NCBI GenBank assembly: GCA_947184155.2
Contig: CAMXCT020005057.1
Location: 243,990-307,989 of the forward strand
From: Cladocopium goreaui
Taxonomy: Eukaryota; Sar; Dinophyceae; Suessiales; Symbiodiniaceae
DNA: 64,000 bases
Reading direction: 5' to 3'
Position 1 is the first letter of the stretch. Each line of letters begins with the position of its first letter. The position numbers were made by a program, and so were the translations under genes. A model generated the notes under the pieces. That model had not been told where the DNA came from, did no database searches, and worked only from the letters and a program-made list of their open reading frames with translations. This document shows, in pieces, positions 1 to 10,238 of this stretch.

Positions 1-655
1 GGTCCTCCTTTTACAGTAGTGCAAAAAAAACATCTTCCACGTTAACTAAAGTGACAATTCGGAGGTTTACTTCCATGTTAGTTGCAATGGGGGGGGAACT
101 GCAAATTTGTCTTCTTTGGATCTGAGCCTTTTTTTTTTTGGCTAGTTCTTTTTGCCACGAGTTCCCCGGGAATCCTGGGCATTTGTTGATTAACGTAGAA
201 ATTTTGTTTTTTTCAAGATAAAGCTGGGAATGCCTCCGTTTTTTAACAACCAACGATTGGAACGGATAACTTACATAGAAATTTGCTACTTGAAGTAGGA
301 TGTGGGCAGTGCCATGTTAGCGAGCGCTCGGTCCTCCTTTTACAGTAGTGCAAAAAAAACATCTTCCACGTTAACTAAAGTGACAATTCGGAGGTTTACT
401 TCCATGTTAGTTGCAATGGGGGGGGTAAACTGCAAATTTGTGTTCTTTGGATCTGAGCCTTTTTTTTTTTGACTAGTTCTTTTTGCCACGAGTTCCCCGG
501 GAATCCTGGGCATTTGTTGATTAACGTAGAAATTTTGAATTTTTCAAGATAAAGCTGGGAATGCCTCCATTTTTTAACAACCAAAGATTGGAACGGATAA
601 CTTACATAGAAATTTGCTACTTGAAGTAGGATGTGGGCAGTGCCATGTTAGCGAG
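1..655. repeat. Tandem direct repeat, about 329-bp unit, two copies
   Basis: The block opening GGTCCTCCTTTTACAGTAG at position 1 starts again at 330 and both copies run to GCCATGTTAGCGAGC (ends near 326 and 655). They differ only by a few substitutions and small indels in homopolymer stretches. The window starts inside the array, so more copies may lie upstream. No coding function is visible. Confidence 0.9.
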
Positions 656-1578
656 CACCAATTTGGCACCATTGATTTCGAAAGGTTGCATCCTCAATGG
701 CTCGGACATGACAGGGGTGAGAAGATAGATGCAAAGAAGAAAAAAAATGATGTGGCGGTCAGTCTGGGGGTTTTAGGGATCGCCCTAGAAGGATGTATTC
801 AACATGAGGGGAGAGCATGTTAACATAGAAGTTGCCAACCTGATGCCTGGACCCTCAAGTTACTTCCACGTAAGGGTTTTTAGTCTCAGTTTTCACACTT
901 CCATGATGAATATGTTACTGACATATCTGATGAGCTACTTCCATGTAAGAGATTCACGGTCAGTTTTTCTGCATTTGCTGGCCCGGTAGCCCAGTTTCAC
1001 TTTTTCCCCAGGAATTGGACGTAAAGGACTTCCATGTAAACCGACAGGTTTTTCCATCCTGACTTCCACGGTAAAAGGACCCGGTGTACACTAACTGGTT
1101 TATTATTTTGGAATATTTTGGATGGTATTGAAGACTGGCCATGAATTGACTACTCCCATCCTTCTAAAAATCATCTTAAATATCTTCAAAGTAGCCAGCC
1201 TAGGGAAAACCGTTGGTGGACTCATCTCAAAATCACCAGAAAATGGCCATGTCCTCCCTGGATGTCTGGCATCATTCAGCCTCAATCGTTGATTTCGCGT
1301 ATATAAAAAGCCACAAAAAAAGGTGATGGATTTTCTCCATGCAGAAAGTATTCCTTCGGGATTTCGGTGATGTTTTTTTGGGTCGAAGCCACCGAAGCAT
1401 GATTTTTTTTCACCATTCTGAATGGTGATCATCAAGGTTTCTGGTGACTTCTGGTGATATCCCCCACAAATCAACCCAACTGCCCAACTGCCCAAGTGCC
1501 CCAACTTGTTTTGCAAAAATCCCATCAAATCATAGACAAATCAAAGTGTGAAAATCATTCGCTATGGTTTGATAGTTC
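656..1578. other. Intergenic/intronic, no recognised gene
   Basis: Open frames here on both strands show no domain, repeat or splice-flanked island that I can support. A minus frame at 1103-1528 is open for 141 codons, but its composition gives no family signal. Confidence 0.5.
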
Positions 1579-1705
1579 TACACTATGAGGCCCCCCAGTG
1601 ATGTTTGTTGGTTTATAAGCCCCAGTGACTATAGTTATGAGTACCATAAACCATAGTTATTGGAGTTATAAACCAAGTTAGCTATCTTGGAGGCCTCACA
1701 TTGTA
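1579..1705. mobile_element. Family C inverted-repeat element (C1)
   Basis: About 127 bp. The left end TACACTATGAGGCCCCCC mirrors the right end GGAGGCCTCACATTGTA, and the middle (GCCCCAGTGACTATAGTTAT... ATAACC) is itself partly self-complementary. The same sequence recurs at 15.3, 37.9, 41.2, 46.8 and 49.3 kb. No protein is encoded, so it is MITE-like. Confidence 0.85.
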
Positions 1706-1773
1706 TCCCTTTTTTGTTGGCATATTTTGGCAAGTGATTTGGCCGCGGTTTGAGGTATTCCCGCTATGTGCAG

Positions 1774-1835
1774 GATCAACTCACCTGGTGCCGTGGCCCT
1801 TCGGCTTTGAAAGCGGCGGCTGCGCGAGTTCTGGG
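1774..1835 (+). CDS. Candidate mini-exon, Ala-rich
   Basis: A GC-rich island preceded by TGTGCAG and followed by GGG|GTAAAA, a good donor. It reads DQLTWCRGPSALKAAAARVL in the frame set by the acceptor. The Ala-rich tail resembles the Lys/Ala-rich exons further along the same strand, so it may be an early exon of that gene. No family is recognised. Exon edges are inferred from splice consensus only. Confidence 0.4.
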
Positions 1836-1847
1836 GTAAAATGGAAG

Positions 1848-2099
1848 TACCCGGCCTGGTAAACATACCAAAAGCTATGGAAAATCACTATTTTCAATGG
1901 GTAAATCAACTATTTCTATGGTTAATCACTAACATAACTATGGAAAATCACTATGTTCAATGGGTAAATCAACTATTTCTATTAATCACTAACATAACTA
2001 TGGAAAGATCCACCATTTTATAGCTGGGTAAATCAACTATTTCGACTGTATTTCGACTGGGCCATGGCTTCAATAGCTATGTTTGTTTACCAGAGGGTA
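1848..2099. mobile_element. Family A element with internal duplication (A1)
   Basis: Ends TACCCGGCCTGGTAAAC and GTTTACCAGAGGGTA identify family A. At about 252 bp it is more than twice the usual 104-114 bp, because a segment of about 62 bp (CTATGGAAAATCACTAT ... TCAACTATTTCTAT) is present in tandem copies inside. Confidence 0.85.
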
Positions 2100-2340
2100 T
2101 GTATAATTTGAAATGGGTCTGTGGGTGGTTTCATTTATTTAAATGTTTTGTGTTCTTTACTGTTCCACTGAATCATGTTTTGGTCAATAACACGTCTTAA
2201 TCTGGGGTTCACACTAAATGTGGCGAGCGTCGTGAAGCATAACAGAACCCAGCCACTCTGAAACTGTGACCGATGCATAGCCACCTGCAAAACTTGAATG
2301 GTGAGGATTTACAGTGTTTTCATGGTTTGTTTCCACCATC

Positions 2341-2390
2341 ATATATCATCGTCATCCTCATCCTCATCCTCATCATCATCATCATCATGA
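2341..2390. repeat. ATC/TCC microsatellite
   Basis: Short run of CATCCT and CATCAT triplets. It creates a spurious Ile-rich frame and is not considered coding. Confidence 0.8.
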
Positions 2391-2815
2391 TTGGAATTAT
2401 TTTCATTATCAGGATGTTTGAGTCGCTCGTGTTTTTTTCCCACCAAACTCAACAGTTTTCAACAGTTGGATCTTCTATGAATGGGAATCACTGCTGCTCC
2501 GCAGGTTAGGTAGTTTGATTACACCTTGACGAACCTTGGTGCCAAATTTCTATGTGTTTCAACAAAGCAAGATTGGATAACATTGGCGCCATGTGGCATG
2601 CAATTTATGTAGTGTGGGGGTTTTTCACATGGGAGTTTCTATAAAAAGCCCTGGTTGCTTCTATAAAAGTGGAGTTACGCTAGGCGCTGAACCTTTCCCG
2701 AGGGAAACCTACAGCAACCCTTTTCCCCATCCGTTCCGCTGGGGATCACCCCAGGGGGTGGAGGATTCTGACTGTCATAGCAGGATCTACTGTATATGTA
2801 TGACATAATCAATGG

Positions 2816-2943
2816 CCATTTCAGGATCCTAGATTGGAAGTACCTACCATATATAAGGCCTATGTAAGGCCTATGTAAGGGAATATCCCGAGAAAATATA
2901 GCCTTATATGGTACAGTACATCCATTTTAGGATCCTAAAATTC
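2816..2943. mobile_element. Single inverted-repeat element (family L)
   Basis: Left arm TTTCAGGATCCTAGATTGG and ACCATATATAAGGC are mirrored by GCCTTATATGGTAC and TTTTAGGATCCTAAAA on the right. The size (about 125 bp) and layout match the other MITE-like families, but I see only one copy here. Confidence 0.6.
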
Positions 2944-3100
2944 CCAGACATAATAATACGTATAATTAATGTCAACCCACAACAGATATATTTACAGATA
3001 TACCACGATATAGCATACACCTGGAGTATTTCCAATAGCATCTATAAGCATTTTTCCAATCAACTATCGAAGTACACCGAGCACTCGGGCTGTCACCAAG

Positions 3101-3193
3101 GCATCTTAGATGACCTGCTGAAAGCATTGAACAAGTCGGCGGCCCAAGCGCCCCTGGCGCACTATGACCTCGCCATGGCCGAAACTGGCCTCG
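3101..3193 (+). CDS. Candidate exon, helical Leu/Ala-rich peptide
   Basis: A GC-rich island inside an open frame. It follows CACCAAG and ends before TCG|GTTGAT. The reading includes ILDDLLKALNKSAAQAPLAH and then YDLAMAETGL, an amphipathic-helix-like peptide that stands out from the AT-rich surroundings. A TGA follows one codon into the donor. Family unknown; it could be part of the Ala/Lys-rich gene. Confidence 0.45.
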
Positions 3194-3199
3194 GTTGAT

Positions 3200-3980
3200 G
3201 GCCAGATGATGGGAGTATTTCCTGGCAAAAAATGCTATGATGGTAAGTGGATGTCAATGGTATACCAAAGTGAATATAACTTGGGGGTGTGCCCCATGTC
3301 AGACACTGTTGGGGATTTTGAACACAAACCTTTTTGTTTGATGGTTATTATTGGAAGTGATTCCCCCCTCCAACGGTCATGTTCAAATGATCATTTCACC
3401 AAGAGACTGCCTGGAACAAGGCATGTTTTGGGCCTTGAACTGCATATTATACGTATTGTTAGCTTGCTTTTTTTCCAGAATGAATGAACCATTTGTTTTT
3501 TCATGGAAACCAATCTTGCACATGTTTGTGGCACTTGTTTGGACGGTTAAATACCCGGTAAAGGCTGTTGGTCTTTGAGTTTTTGAAGATACGTTGCTTA
3601 GCTGATGCTTTCTGTCAACGGTTGAGTGTATGTTTAGGATTTATTTTTGAATGGAAAACTGCACTACAACAACCTACTACTATTTATATTTGAATGTGTT
3701 TAATATGTGTCAACTGTATCCGGTCACAACCCCTGAAATACTAGTGAACATCGCCGTGATGTTTGTGATCAACATATTTCAATGATTTTCAATGTCTGTC
3801 CGTAAAAGAGCCGGTTCCTAAAAATATGAAATCCTCGTTCAGTCACCATTTGAATGGAAAAAACTTGGAAAGTTATAACATATCAAACATTATTAAACAA
3901 TCAAACATGGTGAAATCGTTTGTTTCAATGGATAGGTGAAAACACATCATTCCTGGATCAGAATTTGTTCTGAACCGCCC
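3200..3980. other. No gene recognised
   Basis: AT-rich spacer. Two overlapping plus-strand open frames (3164-3487 and 3351-3578) contradict each other and carry no motif. Confidence 0.5.
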
Positions 3981-3982
3981 AG

Positions 3983-4067
3983 GCCTGAACTGCAAGCGGC
4001 CTTGAAGAGCAGGATGGATCGAAAAGGCGTCACTTTTTACGGCCGGCGGATGCTTCCACTGCTAAGA
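3983..4067 (+). CDS. Candidate exon, basic peptide
   Basis: Acceptor CGCCCAG precedes and AAGA|GTAGGG follows. The frame reads PELQAALKSRMDRKGVTFYG and then RRMLPLLR. It is basic and GC-rich relative to its flanks. Family not recognised. Borders are inferred from splice consensus. Confidence 0.4.
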
Positions 4068-4158
4068 GTAGGGATGGTTTTAGCCATCAGCAATGTGGGG
4101 ATATGGTTGAGAAATGATGGTTGATTGATGATTAATTATATAATATTATTTTGTGTTT

Positions 4159-4280
4159 TACCCGGCCTGGTAAACGGGCTAACATAACGAACTGGAAAGA
4201 TCCACCATGCTATCAATGGGTAAATCCACTATTTCGACTGGGCCATTTTCAATAGCAAACTGTTAAATTACCAGAGGGTA
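4159..4280. mobile_element. Family A element (A2)
   Basis: Ends TACCCGGCCTGGTAAAC and AATTACCAGAGGGTA. The interior has the usual GAAAGATCCACCAT ... GGGTAAATCCACTATTTCGAC text. About 122 bp, non-coding. Confidence 0.85.
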
Positions 4281-4374
4281 ACCTCATTGCACTATGATTT
4301 GATTATTGTTGGAATTGAATGGGAATATACTGGAAAACATATAGCAATATACAGAATAGATATGATCATACAAT

Positions 4375-4462
4375 AATATATGTATAAATAATTATAAATA
4401 TATATATATATATAATATTTATATATATATATATATTATTATAATTTTATAATAAAATATAA
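4375..4462. repeat. AT microsatellite
   Basis: Alternating TATA tracts with short interruptions. No gene. Confidence 0.9.
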
Positions 4463-5115
4463 ATTATTGAAAACAGTGTGCCCCAAGAATCAAAGGTTTA
4501 CCATCTACCCATTGCGTAGTTTAGCAATAACCATGGCCAATGATATTCAGCGACTCCCTTGGTACCCCATTCTTGCTTGTCAAAGCCACAGTTCTAGAGT
4601 TGTTACGTCAATGTTTCGAATGTGTGTGTCTTTTCTGTGTAGGTCCAAGGCTACCATAAATCCATGTTTCGGAAAATCTTGAAATGATTGATCAAGACCA
4701 TGAAGAGAAACTAAAGACTTAAAATCCACATGAACAATGTTCCAGATCCTGAAAAATGGATCCGAAAAAAATCATTCCAACAAAATGGTTGGTTGAGAGC
4801 AGATCTCCCGTTTGTTCATAGATTCTGATCATAATAATCTTCAATTTTGAATCCTGAACCCCCCAGTGAACCTACCAGCCAGGTATAGCTGATGTGGCAT
4901 GGGAACTCAGACCAGACATTCATCCTGTCTCTGGTTCTTCGCTAAATCGATTGAAATCCAGAAATCCATATGGAAATCCCATTGAAATCACTACATGATG
5001 CTGGATGCCAAGAATAGTCCCATCTTCCGCCATGTTTCCATTTTCGGGCCCAGACTTGTCCCACAGATGGCCATTTTCCCCATGGCTTTTGGTGCCTTTT
5101 CCCCAACGATTTAAG

Positions 5116-5193
5116 ACGAGATTTCATCGGTGGCGAGGTGAAAATCGTGCAGCAACAGGTGCTGCCTGCGCATGGCCTGGGCACCGAGGAGCC
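5116..5193 (+). CDS. Candidate exon
   Basis: It follows ATTTAAG and ends at GAGCC|GTCTTA. The frame reads RDFIGGEVKIVQQQVLPAHG and then LGTEEPS, after which a TAG at 5198-5200 could be either the true stop or lie in the intron. The composition looks like ordinary folded protein (VKIVQQQV). Family not recognised. Confidence 0.4.
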
Positions 5194-5447
5194 GTCTTAG
5201 AAGCCCCAGAGCTATGCGTGTTAGCAAAAAAAGAGGCCCAATCTGAGATGATCATTCAGAGAAAATGTTCTTAGCCCCAGATCTAAGACGCATTCTCTAT
5301 TAGCAAAACATTATGGAAAATGTGTATTCAAATTATATATCTTAGCCCCATCTCTGAATGTGCCATAATTTTAATACACATGTTCCATAGAAGGTGAGGC
5401 CCCATGAGGCAGATGGTGATTTGACCAACGGTGAAATGGTCACGTAG

Positions 5448-5571
5448 ACTAGTGCGTTAAAGGTAGGGAATGGATGGGTTGCTGGGGGTTGCTGGGGGTT
5501 GCTGGGATTATTATTGATAGTTAGCCAGTGGATCATTCCCGAAAATTCCCTGCGTAAAATGCACCAGTAAG
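5448..5571. mobile_element. Family G inverted-repeat element (G1)
   Basis: Right end GTAAAATGCACCAGTAAG matches G copies at 34.8 and 36.0 kb, and the left end ACTAGTGCGTTAAAGGTAGGGAATG is the diverged mirror. Inside, GGGGTTGCTG is repeated three times in tandem. Confidence 0.65.
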
Positions 5572-5653
5572 TTTAATAAACATTTTCCATAGAAGGTGAG
5601 GCCCCGTGAAGTGGTTGTTGGTTTAGCCCACGAATTGCAAAAAGTTGGCTCCG

Positions 5654-7107
5654 CCGGGGGGGTTTGCCCGGCTTGGAACAAGGCTGACTGTGACTACATG
5701 TGATGAGTATCCGCAGCCGTTTGTTGTTCTTGTAGTCATGGTGTTGATTTTACTGTGTTTTTTTTATATAAAATGTGGTTGTTCACAAGTAGACTTCATA
5801 TCATGTTTTCAGATGCAATTGATCATTGAATGTTTTGACAATGTCCAAACTTGAGTTTTTTTCGCCAAATCTGGCGGAAAAATCAACAATAACCTGTAAT
5901 TTACAGTGTTTCCATTTGACACGATTTGCATACATATATAGACAGACATGAAGTATACATACATATATATATATATCACATACACCAGAAGTAAACAGAA
6001 AGAGTCAGACAGAAAGGAGACACATGGCAAGAAGAAATACATTGAACGCAATCAAGATGAGGAAACGATGGACAATCAAACATGACACTGCGATTGCGTG
6101 ATACGTTTGCACATGACACACCAGCAGCGTACCATGTGTACACATGAACACATCAGCAGCGTACCATGTGCACACATCAACACACCAGCAGCGTACCATG
6201 TGTACACATCAACACACCAGCAGCGTACCATGTGTACACATGAACACCAACGTTGACACACCCCACCCCACCCCACGTACCATGTGTACACATCAACACA
6301 CCAGCAGCGTACCATGTGTACACATGAACACCAACGTTGACACACCCCACCCCACCCCACGTACCATGTGTGCACATCAACACACCAGCAGCGCACCATG
6401 TGTACACATGAACACACCAGCAGCGCACCACGTGTACACATCAAAACAATAGCAGCGTACCATGTGTACACATCAACACACCAGCAGCGTACCATGTGTA
6501 CACATGAACACCAACGTTGACACACCCCACCCCACCCCACGTACCATGTGTACACATCAACACACCAGCAGCGTACCATGTGTACACATGAACACACCAG
6601 CAGCGCACCATGTGTACACATCAACACACCAGCAGCGTACCATGTGTACACATCAACACACCAGCAGCGTACCATGTGTACACATCAACGCACCAGCAGC
6701 GTACCATGTGTACACATGAACACCAACGTTGACACACCCCACCCCACCCCACGTACCATGTGTACACATCAACACACCAGCAGCGTACCATGTGTACACA
6801 TGAACACACCAGCAGGGCACCATGTGTACACATCAACACACCAGCAGCGTACCATGCGTACACATCAACACACCAGCAGCGTACCATGTGTACACATCAA
6901 CGCACCAGCAGCGTACCATGTGTACACATGAACACCAACGTTAACACACCCCACCCCACCCCACCCCACCCCAACCCCCCCCCACGTACCATGTGTACAC
7001 ATCAACACCCAGCAGCGTACCATGTGTACACATGAACACCAACGTTGACACACCCCACCCCACCCCACCCCACCCCACATGTTAAAATTCCGGGCAAACC
7101 CCCCCGG
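5654..7107. repeat. 18-bp perfect inverted repeat framing the minisatellite
   Basis: CCGGGGGGGTTTGCCCGG at 5654-5671 occurs in exact reverse complement at 7090-7107. The enclosed 1.4 kb holds an AT-rich leader and the whole 32-bp minisatellite. The arrangement resembles terminal inverted repeats, but no transposase or target duplication is evident. Confidence 0.7.
6115..7080. repeat. 32-bp minisatellite with palindromic core
   Basis: Units of about 32 bp carry CAGCAGCGTACC followed by the perfect palindrome ATGTGTACACAT and then CAACACAC. Every few units a second type is inserted, AACACCAACGTTGACACAC plus CCCCACCCCACCCCACG. Long frames on both strands (His/Thr-rich or Cys/Val/Trp-rich) are by-products of the repeat and not genes. 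Confidence 0.95.
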
Positions 7108-7533
7108 TAGACCCAAAAAGTTGTATCCCCCAGAGTCGCCAGAGTCTAAAGGCCACTGGAGTCCTCACCTGGAATGATATCAAGCAAAAGTTGGGGTGTC
7201 CATATCACATTGGAATGAAACAGGACACATGTTATTTGATGATTGGGAATGGGATTTTTAACCAACGACAAGCGTTGCGATTTGCTGAGAATTCAATGGG
7301 ATTTACAGTAAAGATTTAACCTCATGAATAGTAGAGTTACATCCTGTCATATCCCCTTTCTCAAGCATAGTGAAGCAAGGCAAACTTGCGTCTCACGAAA
7401 CACAGGAATCGTTTGGTTTTTTGTGGTCCATGGCACAGTGATTTCGTGGGAATTCAATGGATTGATTCTACTGAGATTTCGTGGCTGCGCATTAAACAGC
7501 GCGGGGCATGATGATTGGGGCCATGGAAAATAC
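7108..7533. other. No gene recognised
   Basis: Spacer between the minisatellite and A3. A plus frame at 7324-7557 runs into the mobile element and has no motif. Confidence 0.5.
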
Positions 7534-7641
7534 TACCCTCTGGTTATGTCAAAATAGCTATTGAAAATGACCATAGAAATAGTGGATTTTCCCATTAAAA
7601 ATGGTGATTTTCAATAGCTATTTTGACATAACCAGAGGGTA
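7534..7641. mobile_element. Family A element, TTATGTC subtype (A3)
   Basis: Ends TACCCTCTGGTTATGTCAAA and TTTGACATAACCAGAGGGTA are near-perfect mirrors. 108 bp. The subtype with TTATGTC in place of TAAACTAAC also occurs near 38.2 and 53.8 kb. Confidence 0.9.
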
Positions 7642-7724
7642 CTATCAACCATGGTCATCGATAGATATAGAAGGCATCATGTATCAATCAAGCTATCTAT
7701 AACACCTGTTATTAATTATGTAGG

Positions 7725-7850
7725 CTGGTTGGTGGTTTGGAAGATTTTTTATGACTTTCCAGAAAATGTTGGGAATGGAAAATCATCCCAACTGAGACTT
7801 CGTCCCTCCATGATTCTTCCGAGGGGTAGGGTAGGTCAACCACCAAGCAG
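7725..7850. mobile_element. Family B element (B1)
   Basis: Left end CTGGTTGGTGGTTTGG. The right part is AGGGGTAGG...GTCAACCACCAAGCAG, the mirror with a small change at the tip. TAGG is present on both sides, a possible 4-bp target duplication. Confidence 0.85.
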
Positions 7851-8470
7851 TAGGGGATCATTGCAATGAACATGTTCATGACTGGATGCTCATCCCCTCG
7901 TCTGGTGGTTCATAGATGTTGTTGTGGCAGTTCGAAAATTGTGACAACTCAACTAGTGATTTTCGATGGTTTTTTCGGCGACCGGACCGGAGGTTGTATT
8001 GACCTAGCCAATAAATGTTGCCGGACATTTGTCACTAAGAGACTTGGAGAATCATGCGAAATAATCATGCACATGCATAAGGTGTCTTCAGAAACATCCA
8101 ATGTCAATCTCGCAGGAGATTGATTTGACGAGCCTACAATGGAAGAATCATGGCTGGTTGACGTATGCGCCTGTCACCTCGGTCCTGGCTGTAATTACCT
8201 GTTATTCTGACATCATGCTACTTATCTGTTAAGTATTTTTAGAGGTTTGGTTCATATCAGTTGATATTCATAAGATTATGTTGGTCAAACAACCGATGTA
8301 TGATATTCTGTTTTTGGGATCGCTTGTTTGTTAGTGGAGATGGTGTTCATGATGCTTCAACAATGGTTCGATTGACGGAGCAGCCAGACCGGCCATTTGA
8401 GGCGGGAATTCAGTGGGGCTGAAGTATGATTCACCATCATTCCTGTAATTTCATCTGAAAATTGGTGGTC
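7851..8470. other. No confident gene
   Basis: A plus frame at 7866-8123 (85 codons) includes IVTTQLVIFDGFFGDRTGG and could be an exon, but I see no matching splice sites or family, so it is not called. Confidence 0.4.
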
Positions 8471-8579
8471 CTGGTTGGTGGTTTGGAACATCTTTTATGA
8501 CTTTCCATATATTAGGGAATGTCATCATCCCAACTGACGAACTCATATTTTTCAGAGGGGTAGGTCAACCACCAACCAG
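8471..8579. mobile_element. Family B element (B2)
   Basis: CTGGTTGGTGGTTTGGAACA at the left and TCAACCACCAACCAG at the right, with the usual CATCATCCCAACTGACGA and TTTTTCAGAGGGGTAGG in between. 109 bp. Confidence 0.9.
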
Positions 8580-9130
8580 TGTCGATGACTGCATATCGTT
8601 TGGTCCCTTGTTTTGATATGGGATTCGCGGTGGCACCGACGGCTGTTTTTTTTTTGCTCCATGGAACCACAAGCCTCTGGTTGAACTTCATGCATATTTA
8701 TTGCGAATTATCCAAGTTTGATCAGATCCTCGTTGAATCCCTTTCGTTCCATCCCAAGCTAGACTAATCGACTTCAATTCTGGGATCATTCAACAATGAT
8801 CCTCTTGAAAGATTCATCGGCCAACCATTCCTGGAAGTTTCATGAAGTTTCAACGTTTCGACAGCAATTTGTCCGCAAAAAAAACAGTTAGAGTACAGGG
8901 TTTCACCATTTGTCCATATCCATCCATATAAAAAAAAGGTTATATAGAGGGTTTCACCATGTTTCACCATTTGTCCAATATGAGACAGCCAAAATTTACC
9001 GTAATGGAAAGTAGTATTCGAGAATAATACACTGTTCAAAAAACACATTTATAACATTTGCTATATTCCCAAAACTTGAAAAACGATAATACACTCTTCA
9101 AAAATTGATGACTTGGAACTGTATACTAAA
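8580..9130. other. No gene recognised
   Basis: AT-rich spacer with a short repeated phrase GGGTTTCACCAT (near 8900 and 8950). No supported coding signal. Confidence 0.5.
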
Positions 9131-9234
9131 TACCCTCTGGTAATCTAACATAGCTATTGAAAATCACCGTTTTTGATGGGTAAATCAGCTATAAATGGCC
9201 ATTTTCAATAGTTATGTTAGTTTACCAGAGGGTA
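9131..9234. mobile_element. Family A element (A4)
   Basis: TACCCTCTGGTAATCTAACA to TTTACCAGAGGGTA, 104 bp, with central GATGGGTAAATCAGCTATAA. Compact, near-consensus copy. Confidence 0.9.
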
Positions 9235-9565
9235 TTGACCGTGGCCTATACATATCCATATCCTGGAGATCATAATCTGTCATAATCTGCTGATTCTTGG
9301 CCTTAACATCATGGGAATCACAGGTGAAATGGGTGAAATCCACAATGCTAAGGATGTGGTTCTTTGGTTTCTTGGATCCCGAAAACGAGAGGCACGAATC
9401 AGCATGAATCAACCGGATGGGCGAAAACTATGGGGAAATGGTCTCTGGCACATTCTGGCACTGGGTACTCCCCCCATTTTTGAAGGGTTTCTGCGATTCT
9501 TAAGGTTTGGGATACTCGATGATACTCGATGATACTGTCGGTGTGTTGACGGTTATCCTCATGAG

Positions 9566-9648
9566 CCAAAATCATTGCCAGACTGGCGGCTGAAGCACTG
9601 TCATTGTCGAAAATGAGGAGACTGGGCAAGTTGATAAAACGACGACTG
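9566..9648 (+). CDS. Candidate exon, Lys/Arg/Ala/Leu helix
   Basis: It follows TCATGAG and ends ACTG|GTTTGA. The frame reads AKIIARLAAEALSLSKMRRL and then GKLIKRRL, a strongly basic amphipathic segment like the Lys/Ala exons elsewhere. A TGA just upstream in frame fits an intron there. The opposite strand is also open over this stretch, so strand is not certain. Confidence 0.35.
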
Positions 9649-9711
9649 GTTTGAACGGAGCAAATGGTAGGGGAAACTTTTTTTAAAACGTGTTTGTCAC
9701 TTAAATAATAT

Positions 9712-9751
9712 GTCTCTCTCTCTGTCTCTCTGTCTCTCTCTCTCTCTCTAC
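9712..9751. repeat. CT microsatellite
   Basis: TCTCTCTG/TCTCTC run. It generates an Arg/Glu-rich minus frame that should be ignored. Confidence 0.9.
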
Positions 9752-10136
9752 AGTATACACGTACACCATATACCGTATAGCACATATGTAACATATGTAC
9801 GTATAATATAAGATACATATACGTACGTATATATGGGGGGGTCTGGAATTGAATAGGTAGTGAAAGGGAACCTACAACCTACTGTGACTGTTGGAAGAGA
9901 CGTGGGGAAGCTTCCCCACCTGTCACTTTTATGATTTGCCAGGTGGGAATGTTAAACTTGGAATTATTCAACACCAATCAGGGAGAATATTAGTACGAGG
10001 TAGATGACGTGGCCAAATTGCTGAGTACCATGTGTTTCTGGGAAACTCGTTGTGCCTGGGATGTTTTGAGGCCACAGTTCACCGGGTGTTTACACAGGTT
10101 TGAATATCTTTGACTTGGGGAATTCATCTCCAACTA

Positions 10137-10185
10137 ATGGGTCATCTATACCATAGCTATATGAACATTACAATACCAGAGGGCA
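10137..10185. mobile_element. Degenerate family A right half (A5)
   Basis: CCATAGCTATATGAACATTA followed by ATACCAGAGGGCA matches the right half of family A (CATAGCTATGTTAG...TTTACCAGAGGGTA) with several changes. The left half is not clear. Confidence 0.5.
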
Positions 10186-10238
10186 TTGAACCATCCGTGC
10201 AACTTGTAGAAGATGCAGAAGGGTCAAGAAGAAACCAG
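10180..10238 (+). CDS. Candidate exon beginning at a family A end
   Basis: If ACCAG of the degenerate A5 element is used as acceptor, the next 59 nt read EGIEPSVQLVEDAEGSRRNQ and end at AACCAG|GTGGTT. The peptide is acidic and not repetitive. The direct contact between element tip and open frame is notable but rests on consensus only. Confidence 0.4.

Noticed and set aside
5389-5610. Two GAAGGTGAGGCCCC phrases as a family C pair
   Set aside because: They are in direct orientation, not mirrored, and lack the family C interior.
6115-7080. CRISPR array
   Set aside because: Units are contiguous with no unique spacers, and the setting is eukaryotic.
6076-7116. Long Cys/Val/Trp-rich and His/Thr-rich open frames on both strands
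   Set aside because: They are translations of the 32-bp minisatellite and have no independent coding evidence.
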